DNA of 32,275 nt from JARIHD01 sp035629475 (GTDB lineage: Bacteria; Patescibacteriota; Saccharimonadia; Saccharimonadales; UBA4665), in NCBI GenBank assembly GCA_035629475.1, contig DASPHS010000143.1, positions 1 through 32,275 of the forward strand. Reading direction: 5' to 3'. Positions 21,412 to 29,166 of this stretch are shown here, one piece after another. Made by a program: the position numbers and the translations under genes. The notes below the pieces were generated by a model that was given only the letters and a program-made list of their open reading frames with translations, was not told the DNA's origin and searched no databases. The number at the start of each line of letters is the position of its first letter. Positions within the stretch are counted from its first letter, which is position 1.

Positions 21412-23226
21412 CTAGAGGGCGATGCGGTTGGGGTCTTCACCGCCGTTGTTTGGCGAGATGACGTTACCAGGTTGGTGGGGTACGCCGGGTACTTGCTGCT
21501 GCGGGACGCCAGGCTGAGCAGGGGCTGGTATGGTCGGCGCGGGGATACTGTATTGGTGTCCACCGTCATCAAGGTTGCCAATGCCTTCTTTGGCGAGCAG
21601 CTGATTGAGGTCGGCTGGCTGTGGCTCGTTATCCTGCGGTGTAATGGGGCTGATGACTTTTTTGTGCGTGACACCGACGCCATCATCTTCGGGTGGAGCG
21701 ACGGGGGCCGGCGCTGGCACTGCCTGTTGTGGCGCTGGTGGCGCGGCAGGTGCAGGACTCGGTGCGGGTGGAGTGGGTGCAACAACAGGACTTGCAGGTG
21801 CGGGCTCCGGTGCTACTACGGGCACTTCAGCGGCTGGCGCTGGTGCTACTGGGGCCACAACTGCCGGCTGTGTCGGCGCTGCTACAGGTGCTGCTGGCTC
21901 GGTTAAAGGAGCTGGCGGCGGAGAGACAGGGCTAATGACCACGGGTTGCGCTGGTGCTGGCGCGGGCTGGCCGGTGCTGGACATAAGGTCTTTGATTGCA
22001 TCAACCATCATGGCATTTGCTTCAGGACTCGGTGCAGCAGTTTCAGCGGTAACCGGTGCGCTGCCGAGTACTGGTGCTGGTGTCACAGGAGCTGGAGTGG
22101 GTTCCGGTGTGCTCACTGCTGCGGGAGCTGGCTCTGGGGCCGGTGCAGGTACGACCACTGGCGCAGGTGGCGCGACAGGCTCGGGCGGCGTGACAACAGG
22201 ACTTGCAGGTGTGGGTTCCGGTGCTACTACGGGCACTTCAGCGGCTGGCGCTGGAGTGGCTGGTGCTGCTTGCAGTGTGTCGGGCGGCGTAACGACGATT
22301 GGTGCCGGTGCCGCAGCTGGCGCTGGGGCTTGTGGTGCGGGCTGCTCATTACCGGGAGCTGGTGCGCTTGGCACTTCAGCTGTCGCCTGCGGCACGGGCT
22401 GGTTAACAAACTCGTCAATCTGCGCTTTGACCGCGGCCTCTTCGGCTGAGGCGCTTTGGGGGTGTGAAGCTGCGATTTCACTATGGAGTGCATCAGGAGC
22501 CGGAGCGTCTACAGGTGTCGATGGTGCAGCAGGCGCTGGTGTAGCACTTGGTTCAGGAGTGACTGCGGGAGGGGCTGGCACAACCGGTTCGACTGGCTCT
22601 GGCACAACTGGCGTTGGAGTGGCCATCGGTGTTGCTGCGGGAGCTGGCGCGACGGGTGGTGGAGTTACAGGCACTGGAGCTGGTTCTGGTGGAGCTACAA
22701 CGACTGGTGTACTTACAGCTGCGGGAGCTGGCTCAGGGACCGGTGCAGGTACGACCACTGGCGCAGGTACTACCGGGGGTTGGGCCACGGCATCAGCTGC
22801 CGCTGGTGCGGGACTGGCTGGTGTTTCTGGTGCAGGTGTCGCAGCCGCTGCGGCGGCTTCGGGATCGAGGAGTTCCTGGACTGCTTTGACGATATCTTCA
22901 AGGGTAACCTGCGACTTAACCAGGTAGCGGTCAGCGCCCAGGCTGTCGGCGCGGGTTTTGTCTTCGGCCTGCCCAAGTGCTGTCAGCATGATTATCTTTA
23001 CATCGCGCAAACCCTCGGTATTACGCAGGATGTCGAGCATTTCAAAGCCGCTAATGCGAGGCATCATCACGTCAGAGATGATAAGGTCTGGTCGTTCCTT
23101 TTTTGCAACAACCAGCGCTTCCTCGCCGTTCATGGCAGAGACAATGTCGTATCCTTCAGCCAATAAACGCGCTTCGTAAATCTCACGCAAATTATTGTCA
23201 TCTTCGACCAGCAAAACTTTCGCCAT
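21412..23226 (-). CDS. Response regulator with a very long Pro/Ala-rich tail
   Basis: Residues 1-120 form a complete receiver domain: acidic pocket E8-D9-D10, phosphorylated D52 in IISDVMMPR, T82 and K104. The remaining roughly 480 residues are almost entirely Pro, Ala, Val and Thr, predicted to be disordered, with no DNA-binding or enzymatic output domain. The tail contains in-frame duplications and a short motif VISP repeated near residues 430, 524 and 590, the last two in a more mixed C-terminal part (HKKVISPITPQDNEPQPADL). It is encoded downstream of a histidine kinase (67 bases apart) and has its own promoter-like sequence. Output is probably by protein-protein contact or as a spacer. 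Assembly errors in the repeats are possible. Confidence 0.88.
   Translation of the reverse strand: MAKVLLVEDDNNLREIYEARLLAEGYDIVSAMNGEEALVVAKKERPDLIISDVMMPRISGFEMLDILRNTEGLRDVKIIMLTALGQAEDKTRADSLGADRYLVKSQVTLEDIVKAVQELLDPEAAAAAATPAPETPASPAPAAADAVAQPPVVPAPVVVPAPVPEPAPAAVSTPVVVAPPEPAPVPVTPPPVAPAPAATPMATPTPVVPEPVEPVVPAPPAVTPEPSATPAPAAPSTPVDAPAPDALHSEIAASHPQSASAEEAAVKAQIDEFVNQPVPQATAEVPSAPAPGNEQPAPQAPAPAAAPAPIVVTPPDTLQAAPATPAPAAEVPVVAPEPTPASPVVTPPEPVAPPAPVVVPAPAPEPAPAAVSTPEPTPAPVTPAPVLGSAPVTAETAAPSPEANAMMVDAIKDLMSSTGQPAPAPAQPVVISPVSPPPAPLTEPAAPVAAPTQPAVVAPVAPAPAAEVPVVAPEPAPASPVVAPTPPAPSPAPAAPPAPQQAVPAPAPVAPPEDDGVGVTHKKVISPITPQDNEPQPADLNQLLAKEGIGNLDDGGHQYSIPAPTIPAPAQPGVPQQQVPGVPHQPGNVISPNNGGEDPNRIAL
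21782..22254 (-). repeat. In-frame duplicated segment in the response-regulator tail (copies at 21782 and 22193)
   Basis: About 61 bases beginning ACAACAGGACTTGCAGGTG recur with two differences. The copies lie 411 bp (137 codons) apart at 21782-21842 and 22193-22254. The copy spacing keeps the frame, so recombination between them would lengthen or shorten the tail without a frameshift. Confidence 0.75.
22118..22768 (-). repeat. Second in-frame duplicated segment (copies at 22118 and 22718)
   Basis: About 50 bases beginning GCTGCGGGAGCTGGCTC recur 600 bp (200 codons) apart with only two differences. Both copies lie in the Pro/Ala-coding region, and the spacing is again a multiple of three. 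Confidence 0.75.
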
Positions 23227-23245
23227 GGTTGTTCTATATCCCTGC

Positions 23246-23274
23246 TTTACATTTGGTAGTTACTTAGTTGTCAA
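23246..23274 (-). promoter_or_regulatory. Possible separate promoter for the response regulator
   Basis: Minus-strand TTGACA (23269-23274), 17 bp and TGTAAA (23246-23251) lie between the kinase stop and the regulator ATG. They allow the regulator to be made in excess of the kinase. Confidence 0.45.
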
Positions 23275-23293
23275 GCTTATGGTTGTTATTGTA

Positions 23294-25075
23294 TCACGAA
23301 GTGGTAGGTGGCGGTGCGGTTGATGCCAGTTGTGCTGACGCCTTGTCGGTTTCGGAGGCTTGCATCTCGGCTGCCCGCTGGGTGCTGAGGCGCGGCAGGT
23401 TGATGAAGAAGGTGCTCCCCCGCCCTACGTTGCTCTCAACCCATATACGGCCGTGGTATAACTCCACGATCTTGCGACAGATGAATAGCCCGAGGCCTGT
23501 ACCACCGATAGTGCGCGTGGCGGAGTTATCAACACGATAGAACTTTTGGAACAGATGCGGCACATCAGCTGCGGGAATACCGGCTCCGGTGTCACGCACG
23601 TATACCTGCACCACATCGTTATCACCGGTAAGGCCAATTGATATTTTGCCGGAGTCGGTATATTTGCAGGCGTTGTCAAACAGGTTAGTAACCACTTCGC
23701 GTAAGCGGTCCGGGTCGGCCAGTACGTAGTACAGCGGCTTGAGGAGGTGCTGGGCTGAGGCGTCCTTATTGGTGGTGTCAACGGTGCTGTCGGGGCCACC
23801 AATCACGAACTCGCTGGCCAGGCCCTTCTTGTCGGCGGCAAATTTCAGGTCATCGGTGAGCTGCTGCATAAAGGCTCCCATCTCTACGACAACCGGGTGA
23901 CTTGTAAGGCGGCCGTCTTCGGCTTTTGAAGACGTCAGCAAGTCCTGGAACAGTTTGCCAAGGTGCTGCGTTGAGGAGTGTGCTTTCTCCAGGTAGCTGC
24001 GAGCTTTGCTATCGATTTGGCTCACCTTGTCGTTCAGGGCGAGCGCCAGGTAGCCCTCGATAGCGGCTACGGGCGTACGCATTTCGTGACTGGCGGTGCT
24101 AATAAATTCTGCCCGCTGTTTTTCGGCTACACGTTCCTGGCTAATGTCGCGCATCACCGCTACAGCACCGATAGGATTGGTTTCGTTCGGCGGTACAATC
24201 GGTGAAATAACCAGTGAAATAACGCGCTTGTTGCCATTGCGCCCTGACAGTTCCAGCGCCTGATTGATACGCTTACGCTGCTTGAGTACCACTGTAAAAG
24301 GGTTCTGATCCTGGGGCATGTCGGTGCCGTTTTCCTGGGTAAGTTTGACCACTACGTTGACGTCCATATTGGTGGCTTCATCTACGGCCCACTCGGTCAT
24401 GACTGCTGCCATGGGGTTCATGATGGTGATGCGCTGGTCGGTGTTGATAACGATAATACCGTCGGCAATGGACTGAATCAGAATTTCGGATTGCTGCTGG
24501 TTGTTGCGCAGCTGGCCAGACAGCTGGTTGACGGCTTGCAATTCAACGTCAACAAAACGCCGGCGCCAAAAGAAGTATGCGACGAGCGCGGCGACGACAC
24601 TGGTGCCGGCTAGTACCAGTGAGTGTGGGCTCATATCTTTAACTTCAAAATTACTGTGCACCAGTACGTACACCAAGGTAAGCATCACAGACCCTAGGAG
24701 TAACGGTGGCCCAAAGATACCGGTACAGAGAATGTTGACTGCCCAGGCAACCACGTAGATGTAGCTGGCGGTACTGGGATCGGTTTGCACCATGCCGTTG
24801 AGCAGGATAAGTGAAAACAGCATGCAGCCAATAAGCGTGGCTGATGGCAGACTTGCCCGCCCCAGAATCCAGTAAAAGCTGAGACTGTACGTTACGTGAA
24901 TAATACTAAGGAACAGCGTGGTTGCATTGAATCCCCAGGTCTGACCAAAAGATTCCATGCCCGGCAAGAATGCTGCTACCAGAGTACCCAAAAGCACACC
25001 GACACTGAAAATGAGCATAAACGCCCAATACAAGCGATACCAGACTTTCGCGACTTGGTGCATGAACTCGCTCAT
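23294..25075 (-). CDS. Membrane sensor histidine kinase
   Basis: The 593-residue protein has an N-terminal membrane region of about six helices (residues 14-170) and a coiled linker. A PAS-like domain (about 195-310) follows, then HisKA with phospho-accepting H330 in FISTASHEMRTPVAAIEGY, and a HATPase domain. The N box is NLFDNACKYT (N468) and the G boxes are DTGAGIP and GGTGLGLFI. It ends in a short Pro/Thr tail. It phosphorylates a receiver domain, most likely the long-tailed regulator encoded next. The signal is unknown; the integral membrane sensor without a large outside loop suggests a lipid-soluble or membrane-state cue. Three adjacent palindromes lie just upstream. It ends in TGA. Confidence 0.93.
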   Translation of the reverse strand: MSEFMHQVAKVWYRLYWAFMLIFSVGVLLGTLVAAFLPGMESFGQTWGFNATTLFLSIIHVTYSLSFYWILGRASLPSATLIGCMLFSLILLNGMVQTDPSTASYIYVVAWAVNILCTGIFGPPLLLGSVMLTLVYVLVHSNFEVKDMSPHSLVLAGTSVVAALVAYFFWRRRFVDVELQAVNQLSGQLRNNQQQSEILIQSIADGIIVINTDQRITIMNPMAAVMTEWAVDEATNMDVNVVVKLTQENGTDMPQDQNPFTVVLKQRKRINQALELSGRNGNKRVISLVISPIVPPNETNPIGAVAVMRDISQERVAEKQRAEFISTASHEMRTPVAAIEGYLALALNDKVSQIDSKARSYLEKAHSSTQHLGKLFQDLLTSSKAEDGRLTSHPVVVEMGAFMQQLTDDLKFAADKKGLASEFVIGGPDSTVDTTNKDASAQHLLKPLYYVLADPDRLREVVTNLFDNACKYTDSGKISIGLTGDNDVVQVYVRDTGAGIPAADVPHLFQKFYRVDNSATRTIGGTGLGLFICRKIVELYHGRIWVESNVGRGSTFFINLPRLSTQRAAEMQASETDKASAQLASTAPPPTTS

Positions 25076-25079
25076 CGTT

Positions 25080-25115
25080 ACTACGTAGTATACGTATTGC
25101 TTATGCTTAGCGCTA
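25080..25115. promoter_or_regulatory. Three close palindromes before the histidine kinase gene
   Basis: ACTACGTAGT (25080-25089) and ATACGTAT (25090-25097) abut, and TAGCGCTA (25108-25115) follows. They fill most of the 57-bp gap before the kinase ATG at 25075. They could form operators or mRNA leader structure. Confidence 0.35.
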
Positions 25116-25132
25116 GGCGGAAATAGGGACGC

Positions 25133-25618
25133 TTAATCCGTTTTTGATAGCTGGGCGATATAGCTGATGATAGCCGACGTTGAGCCATGCAGGCCACCGT
25201 CTACCCGGTCGAGAGTTATAAACTTTGCAGGCTCCAGCAGTGTCACAAAACGCGGGTCCGGGCCGTCTGTCACATAGTAGTCCGGCTGTAGTCGGGTAAG
25301 CAGCTCGACATGTATGGGGTCGGTTTGTTCTGGACCGAGGAGAGAAGGATCTATGAGCACGTAATCAACGATCCGCAGGGCATCGAGTATCCGGGCGCGG
25401 TCGGACTCCGGAATTATAGGACGGCTGTCGCCTTTTCTGGCTTTAACTCGCGCATCTCCGCTCAGGAGTACGACTATCACATCGCCATACTGTTTAACCT
25501 GCTCCAGATAGTTTAGGTGCCCTACATGAAATAGATCAAACGTGCCACTCGTAAGGGCGAGCTTTTGGTTGGCGTGTTTGATGCGTAGTGCTGCGAGGTC
25601 GTCAAACGATATGATCAT
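25133..25618 (-). CDS. Cytidylyltransferase-like nucleotidyltransferase (HIGH family)
   Basis: The 161-residue protein has the nucleotidyltransferase core LTSGTFDLFHVGHLNYLEQVKQYGD with the HxGH motif (H-V-G-H). This is followed by VVLLSGDARVKARKGDSRPIIPESDRARIL, as in glycerol-3-phosphate cytidylyltransferase and the HldE C-terminal domain. It would join a nucleotide (CMP or AMP) to a phosphorylated or carboxylated small molecule; the substrate cannot be read from sequence. The start at 25618 overlaps the upstream VOC stop as TAATG, which points to translational coupling; a GTG-type start 12 bases upstream is less likely. It lies 57 bases before the histidine kinase. Confidence 0.85.
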   Translation of the reverse strand: MIISFDDLAALRIKHANQKLALTSGTFDLFHVGHLNYLEQVKQYGDVIVVLLSGDARVKARKGDSRPIIPESDRARILDALRIVDYVLIDPSLLGPEQTDPIHVELLTRLQPDYYVTDGPDPRFVTLLEPAKFITLDRVDGGLHGSTSAIISYIAQLSKTD

Positions 25619-25968
25619 TATTCGGACCACACCGCAAGTTCATGCCCGGCGGGATCGGTAAAGTGAAACCGGCGCCCACCAGGAAACGGATAAATATCGG
25701 CAATGATGGTACCGCCAGCGGTAATGACCTTTTCTTTAGTTGCTTCCAGGTCTTCTGCGTATATAACGGTGAGTGGCATGGTTGGCCGGTTGGGCTCTGC
25801 GGCAATGACACCACTGGTCAGGCCACTGTCCTGCGTGTCGCTGTATACCCCGCCCCAATCTTTGTAGTTCCAGCCAAAGACAGTGCTAAAGAAGTCGGTT
25901 ATTGTTTTGAGTTCTTCGGCTGAGTTCGCCGGAAATTCTATAAGATCGATCTGGTGATTGGTGCTCAT
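25618..25968 (-). CDS. VOC (glyoxalase/bleomycin-resistance fold) protein
   Basis: The 116-residue protein has a VOC fold: a first beta-alpha-beta module (DLIEFPANSAEELKTITDFFSTVFGWNYKDWG) and a second (YAEDLEATKEKVITAGGTII then FPGGRRFHFTDPAGHELAVWSE). Members bind metals and act as lyases, dioxygenases or drug-binding proteins; the substrate here is unknown. The start at 25968 was chosen over 26064 because the extra residues have no VOC character, and TATACT lies six bases before this ATG. That spacing implies a leaderless mRNA. The stop overlaps the start of the nucleotidyltransferase (TAATG), so the two are translated together. Confidence 0.82.
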   Translation of the reverse strand: MSTNHQIDLIEFPANSAEELKTITDFFSTVFGWNYKDWGGVYSDTQDSGLTSGVIAAEPNRPTMPLTVIYAEDLEATKEKVITAGGTIIADIYPFPGGRRFHFTDPAGHELAVWSE

Positions 25969-25974
25969 GAGTCG

Positions 25975-25983
25975 AGTATACCA
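25975..25983 (-). promoter_or_regulatory. Extended -10 promoter of the VOC gene
   Basis: The minus strand reads TGGTATACT, an extended -10 element. Only six bases separate it from the ATG at 25968, so the transcript should start at the start codon itself. No Shine-Dalgarno sequence is present. Confidence 0.5.
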
Positions 25984-26039
25984 AACGGATCTAGACTGTG
26001 ACGGCCATCTGCTCCCCTGGCGTAATGCAACAAAACGGC

Positions 26040-26066
26040 TATACTGACCTTGTAAGATATACAAGG
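26040..26066 (+). promoter_or_regulatory. -10 element and ribosome-site hairpin before the 26074 gene
   Basis: TATACT (26040-26045) is a likely -10. Right after it CCTTGTA (26048-26054) pairs with TACAAGG (26060-26066) around AGATA. The right arm contains most of the AAGGA ribosome site (26063-26067), so the hairpin would hide it. The same dyad could instead be a repressor site at the transcription start. Confidence 0.45.
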
Positions 26067-26073
26067 AATGATT

Positions 26074-26631
26074 ATGGCTGAATCAGCAAATACCTTTTAC
26101 CACTGTGACCCATTTACGCCGGGCATCTACCTGCAGCCCAAGCGGATAAGTGACTTCTTTGCTAATCCCCTTGCCTTCTTTGGCACCGAGCTGCCAGCTG
26201 ACCTGGTTGGCGACAATGGCGAAGTCCTGGCTGCCGCAGGCACGAAAGTGATTGAGATTGGCGCGGTTGCTTCGTTTCATCAGTTCGACAGAAGCAAATG
26301 GGGAGTACACGGACGTTTATATGAATTATCCACTGAGGTCGATGCCTTGGGTGACATTTTGCAAGATCCCGCTACGACGGGCGTGCATGCCGAAGATTAC
26401 GCTGTAGTAGCTGAGCATCTGGGCCATACCCTGCCCGCGACTGTTGTGGCTCATACTCGGCGGTCAGTCGGCGATGTCGCGGTGCGTGATTTTGGGTTTA
26501 AGATAGCTGGTACCATCGACAGTATGCCTCCAGGCCACCAAGAAGCGATTGCTGCCACTGGTGAATCACCTGTCACCCTCTATATGCCGAGTCAGCAGTT
26601 CCGGGCCATGGAGCCACCCGCTGCGTTCTAG
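26074..26631 (+). CDS. Unknown 185-residue protein
   Basis: No family is recognised. The protein is soluble, acidic, with an aromatic-rich start (FYHCDPFTPGIYLQPKRISDFFANPLAFFG) and a mixed alpha/beta look. The ATG at 26074 is chosen over 26068 because AAGGA ends at 26067 and gives a normal 6-base spacing only to the later ATG. The ribosome site lies in a 7-bp hairpin (26048-26066), suggesting control of translation. It is divergent from the VOC gene at 25968 and convergent with the hydrolase gene at 26640. Confidence 0.7.
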   Translation: MAESANTFYHCDPFTPGIYLQPKRISDFFANPLAFFGTELPADLVGDNGEVLAAAGTKVIEIGAVASFHQFDRSKWGVHGRLYELSTEVDALGDILQDPATTGVHAEDYAVVAEHLGHTLPATVVAHTRRSVGDVAVRDFGFKIAGTIDSMPPGHQEAIAATGESPVTLYMPSQQFRAMEPPAAF

Positions 26632-26639
26632 GCTGTCTG

Positions 26640-27659
26640 CTAGCGCTCTAAGCTTGCCTGCAGGAATGCGACGATGCGCTGTTGATACGCTGCAGGTTGT
26701 TCATTGGATACCAGTGCGTGCTCGCCCTTATCGGGATACCAGGTTGATGCAGGCCCCTTGTATAGTTTGACTAAGTCCTCGGTTTGCCGGTGCGAGATAA
26801 CCGTATCGGCTTTGCTGTGAATGAACAGCACGGGCACAGTTGTTCCAGCGAGCGGGAGTACGTGTTCAGGGCTTGCTAGGCCGTCAAACTGCCCGCGTGC
26901 TTTTGCCAGCCCAATCATACTATCAGTTGCCCAGCCAGGTACGTTCTGGGATTCAGGCGCTTCTTTGACCAGCCGCTCGAAGCTGGTGTAGGCGTTTTCG
27001 GCTATCAGTCCCTGTAACTGTGGCATTTCTGGCAAGGCGATCAGCAGTGCTGCCGCTCCGACTGACGAGCCCATGGCATATACCTTGTCATATTGAGCTG
27101 TCAAATAGTGGTAAGCAGACAGTACGTCACGTGATTCGCGCTGGCCGTAGGTTACGCCCTGTACGGGACAAGGGGCTTCTCCGGCACAGCCTTGGTCAAA
27201 GGTCAGTACATCCAGGCCCTGGTTAAGATACATTGCAATGTGGCGGGTATCTTCACGCCGGTCACTACCGCCGGCGTGGGCCAGCATAATGACGCCCTGT
27301 GCAGGTGCCTTGCCGTTATCGGCTGCTTTGATCAGCCAGCCGGGCATGGTGTAACCGTTTCGGGAAGGTATAGTTACCTCGCTGAATGCATAGGCCTTCG
27401 AGGCTCGCAGGTTGCCACAGTCCTTGCCGAAACGTTTCTCGGTTTCAGGGTCGCAGGTACTGTAGCCCTTGCCTAACCCCTCAAACGATGGCTTCAGCAG
27501 CATGCCACTGGAAAACCAGGTGCCGGCGGCCAACCCGACAACGATAACTGCTGCGGCAATGGAGCCACCCCATACCAGCTTCCGTCGGAGGCCTTTATTA
27601 GATGGTGTTGCCTGCGCCGCTGCACCGGTGGATTGCTTTGCGATGTGTGGAAGTTTCAT
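26640..27659 (-). CDS. Membrane-anchored alpha/beta hydrolase
   Basis: The 339-residue protein has an N-terminal basic stretch, one membrane segment (about residues 28-52, VWGGSIAAAVIVVGLAAGTWF) and an outside-facing alpha/beta-hydrolase domain. The nucleophile elbow is MGSSVGAAA (G-x-S-x-G). The acid lies in LFIHSKADTVI and the histidine in KGEHALVS. The cysteines near residues 69 and 81 (STCDPETEKRFGKDCG) and 157/163 (QGCAGEAPCP) could form disulfides, consistent with export. BEM46-like serine hydrolases show this plan. It starts 4 bases after the reductase gene stop, so translation is coupled. The substrate is unknown. Confidence 0.88.
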   Translation of the reverse strand: MKLPHIAKQSTGAAAQATPSNKGLRRKLVWGGSIAAAVIVVGLAAGTWFSSGMLLKPSFEGLGKGYSTCDPETEKRFGKDCGNLRASKAYAFSEVTIPSRNGYTMPGWLIKAADNGKAPAQGVIMLAHAGGSDRREDTRHIAMYLNQGLDVLTFDQGCAGEAPCPVQGVTYGQRESRDVLSAYHYLTAQYDKVYAMGSSVGAAALLIALPEMPQLQGLIAENAYTSFERLVKEAPESQNVPGWATDSMIGLAKARGQFDGLASPEHVLPLAGTTVPVLFIHSKADTVISHRQTEDLVKLYKGPASTWYPDKGEHALVSNEQPAAYQQRIVAFLQASLER

Positions 27660-27663
27660 TTAT

Positions 27664-28233
27664 TTAAACCGTCTCATAATGCAGTACTACGTTGCCTGAA
27701 TCAAAGCTCTCGGTACTTACCAGTTTAAGGTTTTGTAACGGGACGTCCTTGAAGAGCGGCTTGCCTTCCCCGGCAATCACCGGACTGACAATGAACAGGT
27801 ATTCGTCCACCAGGCCGGCAGTTGCCAGCTGCCGCACGATGGTACCGCTCCCAAGGATTAAAATATCTGACCCCTCTTGGGCTTTGAGATCGGTGACGAC
27901 GTCTACGAGACCACCATCAAAAAATTCGGTGTTGACCCAGACGGATTCTTTCCTGCTCTTGGCAAAGACAATCTTACGCATGTCGGTCAGCTCTTGGGCG
28001 ATGGCTTTCAGGGGCGCTGGCGTGTTGGGGCCTTGCAGCATGGGTACCCAAGATTGCTCAAAGAGATTGAACGTGACTTCGCCAAGCACCAGTGTATTCG
28101 ACTGTACGGGCTTGTGAACTGCGGCCTCAACAGCCGGGTCCTGTACGAACCAATCCATGCCGCCGGTCATCTGATTATTACTGGCAAAATAACCGTCTAT
28201 CGAGATACGGTTGATCATTACAACTTTACGCAC
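27664..28233 (-). CDS. RibD/dihydrofolate-reductase-like protein
   Basis: The 189-residue protein belongs to the DHFR-fold family related to the RibD C-terminal domain and YyaP/YwjB. It opens VVMINRISIDGYFAS and contains NTLVLGEVTFNLF, DILILGSGTIVRQLATAGLVDEYLFIVSPVIAGEGKPLF and a final LVSTESFDSGNVVLHYE. These proteins bind NADPH and reduce small molecules; no specific substrate is indicated, and neither a deaminase domain nor other riboflavin genes lie nearby. AGAAGGA gives a good ribosome site before the ATG at 28233. The hydrolase gene follows after 4 bases. Confidence 0.85.
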   Translation of the reverse strand: MRKVVMINRISIDGYFASNNQMTGGMDWFVQDPAVEAAVHKPVQSNTLVLGEVTFNLFEQSWVPMLQGPNTPAPLKAIAQELTDMRKIVFAKSRKESVWVNTEFFDGGLVDVVTDLKAQEGSDILILGSGTIVRQLATAGLVDEYLFIVSPVIAGEGKPLFKDVPLQNLKLVSTESFDSGNVVLHYETV

Positions 28234-28309
28234 AATGGTATCCTTCTATTAGTAACTGGCCGCTACTATACCGGTTGTACGCAGAAAATAATTGTATAAA
28301 GCCGTCAAT

Positions 28310-29149
28310 CTATAGGTATGAGGCACCCACTGGGTCCTGGTGAAATTCTTTGACCTTTTGGGTAATGTCTTTCGGCGTGACCCAAGAGAAAGCTTTCATT
28401 TCGCGGATAAAGTGCGACTGGTCATAAAAGTTCAGGGCGTGCGCAATGTCTGAAAATCGTTCGTACTGTCCGGTGTTTATCAGCCGCAGCGCTTCGTTGA
28501 CGCGCCGTACACGGATGTACATTTGCGGCTGCATGCCAACGACCCGGGCGAAGCGTTTTTGGAACTGCCGCTCAGAAATATGCAGGTGCTCAATGACATC
28601 TTTGATCGTGGCGGCAGCTACGTGGGTATCGATGAACACCAGGCTTTTTTCGATCAGTTCATCACGCTGCCCTGCTGCTGCCACCTTATTGGTTAGTACG
28701 GCACACAGGACGTTCACGCGCTCGGCGTCGGTGCCGAGCGCTAACACTTGCTGTTCCAGTCCTGGCGCCCCGAATTCGGCAGGTAGCATAAAGCCCTGGT
28801 TCATGGCGGCAGCTTCCATGCCAAAGATGCTGTACAGGGCGTGCGGTTTCAGCACGACCTGAATAGTGGTGTACGGCCCTTCGTTGAAGCGCATGATGCT
28901 CGGTGCATAGCCCTGGCCGTGCAGAAACAGGATAGGTATGTCGGGTGCGACCATGGATTGTACGGCAATGCTCTTAATTGCGGCCTGCCCATCTTCGCAG
29001 GCGCCAAATACCAGCCCTGGCAGGCCGTTCGGGCAGATTTTGACTTCCAGGGGTTCATCCTGGCCGGTATGTTTGGCAATTCGTACACACACCACGTCGC
29101 GTGAGAGTGTCGTCGGCGGAGGCAAAACCTCGAAGGTAATGGTGCTCAT
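28310..29149 (-). CDS. AraC-family transcription regulator
   Basis: The 279-residue protein has an N-terminal beta-rich sensing domain (about residues 1-160, including AVQSMVAPDIPILFLHGQG and FNEGPYTTIQVVLKPHALYSIFG) and a C-terminal AraC double helix-turn-helix (about 180-265). In the latter IKDVIEHLHISERQFQKRFARVVGMQP and FSDIAHALNFYDQSHFIREMKAF are seen. It lies 17 bases after a VOC gene and 76 before the reductase gene, so it probably controls this small group in response to a chemical. AraC regulators are uncommon in reduced CPR genomes, which suggests acquisition by transfer. Confidence 0.9.
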   Translation of the reverse strand: MSTITFEVLPPPTTLSRDVVCVRIAKHTGQDEPLEVKICPNGLPGLVFGACEDGQAAIKSIAVQSMVAPDIPILFLHGQGYAPSIMRFNEGPYTTIQVVLKPHALYSIFGMEAAAMNQGFMLPAEFGAPGLEQQVLALGTDAERVNVLCAVLTNKVAAAGQRDELIEKSLVFIDTHVAAATIKDVIEHLHISERQFQKRFARVVGMQPQMYIRVRRVNEALRLINTGQYERFSDIAHALNFYDQSHFIREMKAFSWVTPKDITQKVKEFHQDPVGASYL

Positions 29150-29166
29150 GCTGGAAAGTATACAGG

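Noticed and set aside
21605..22927. 440-residue Gly/Ala-rich plus-strand ORF
   Set aside because: It is the antisense image of the Pro/Ala-coding repeats of the response regulator; such codons read as Gly/Ala on the other strand.
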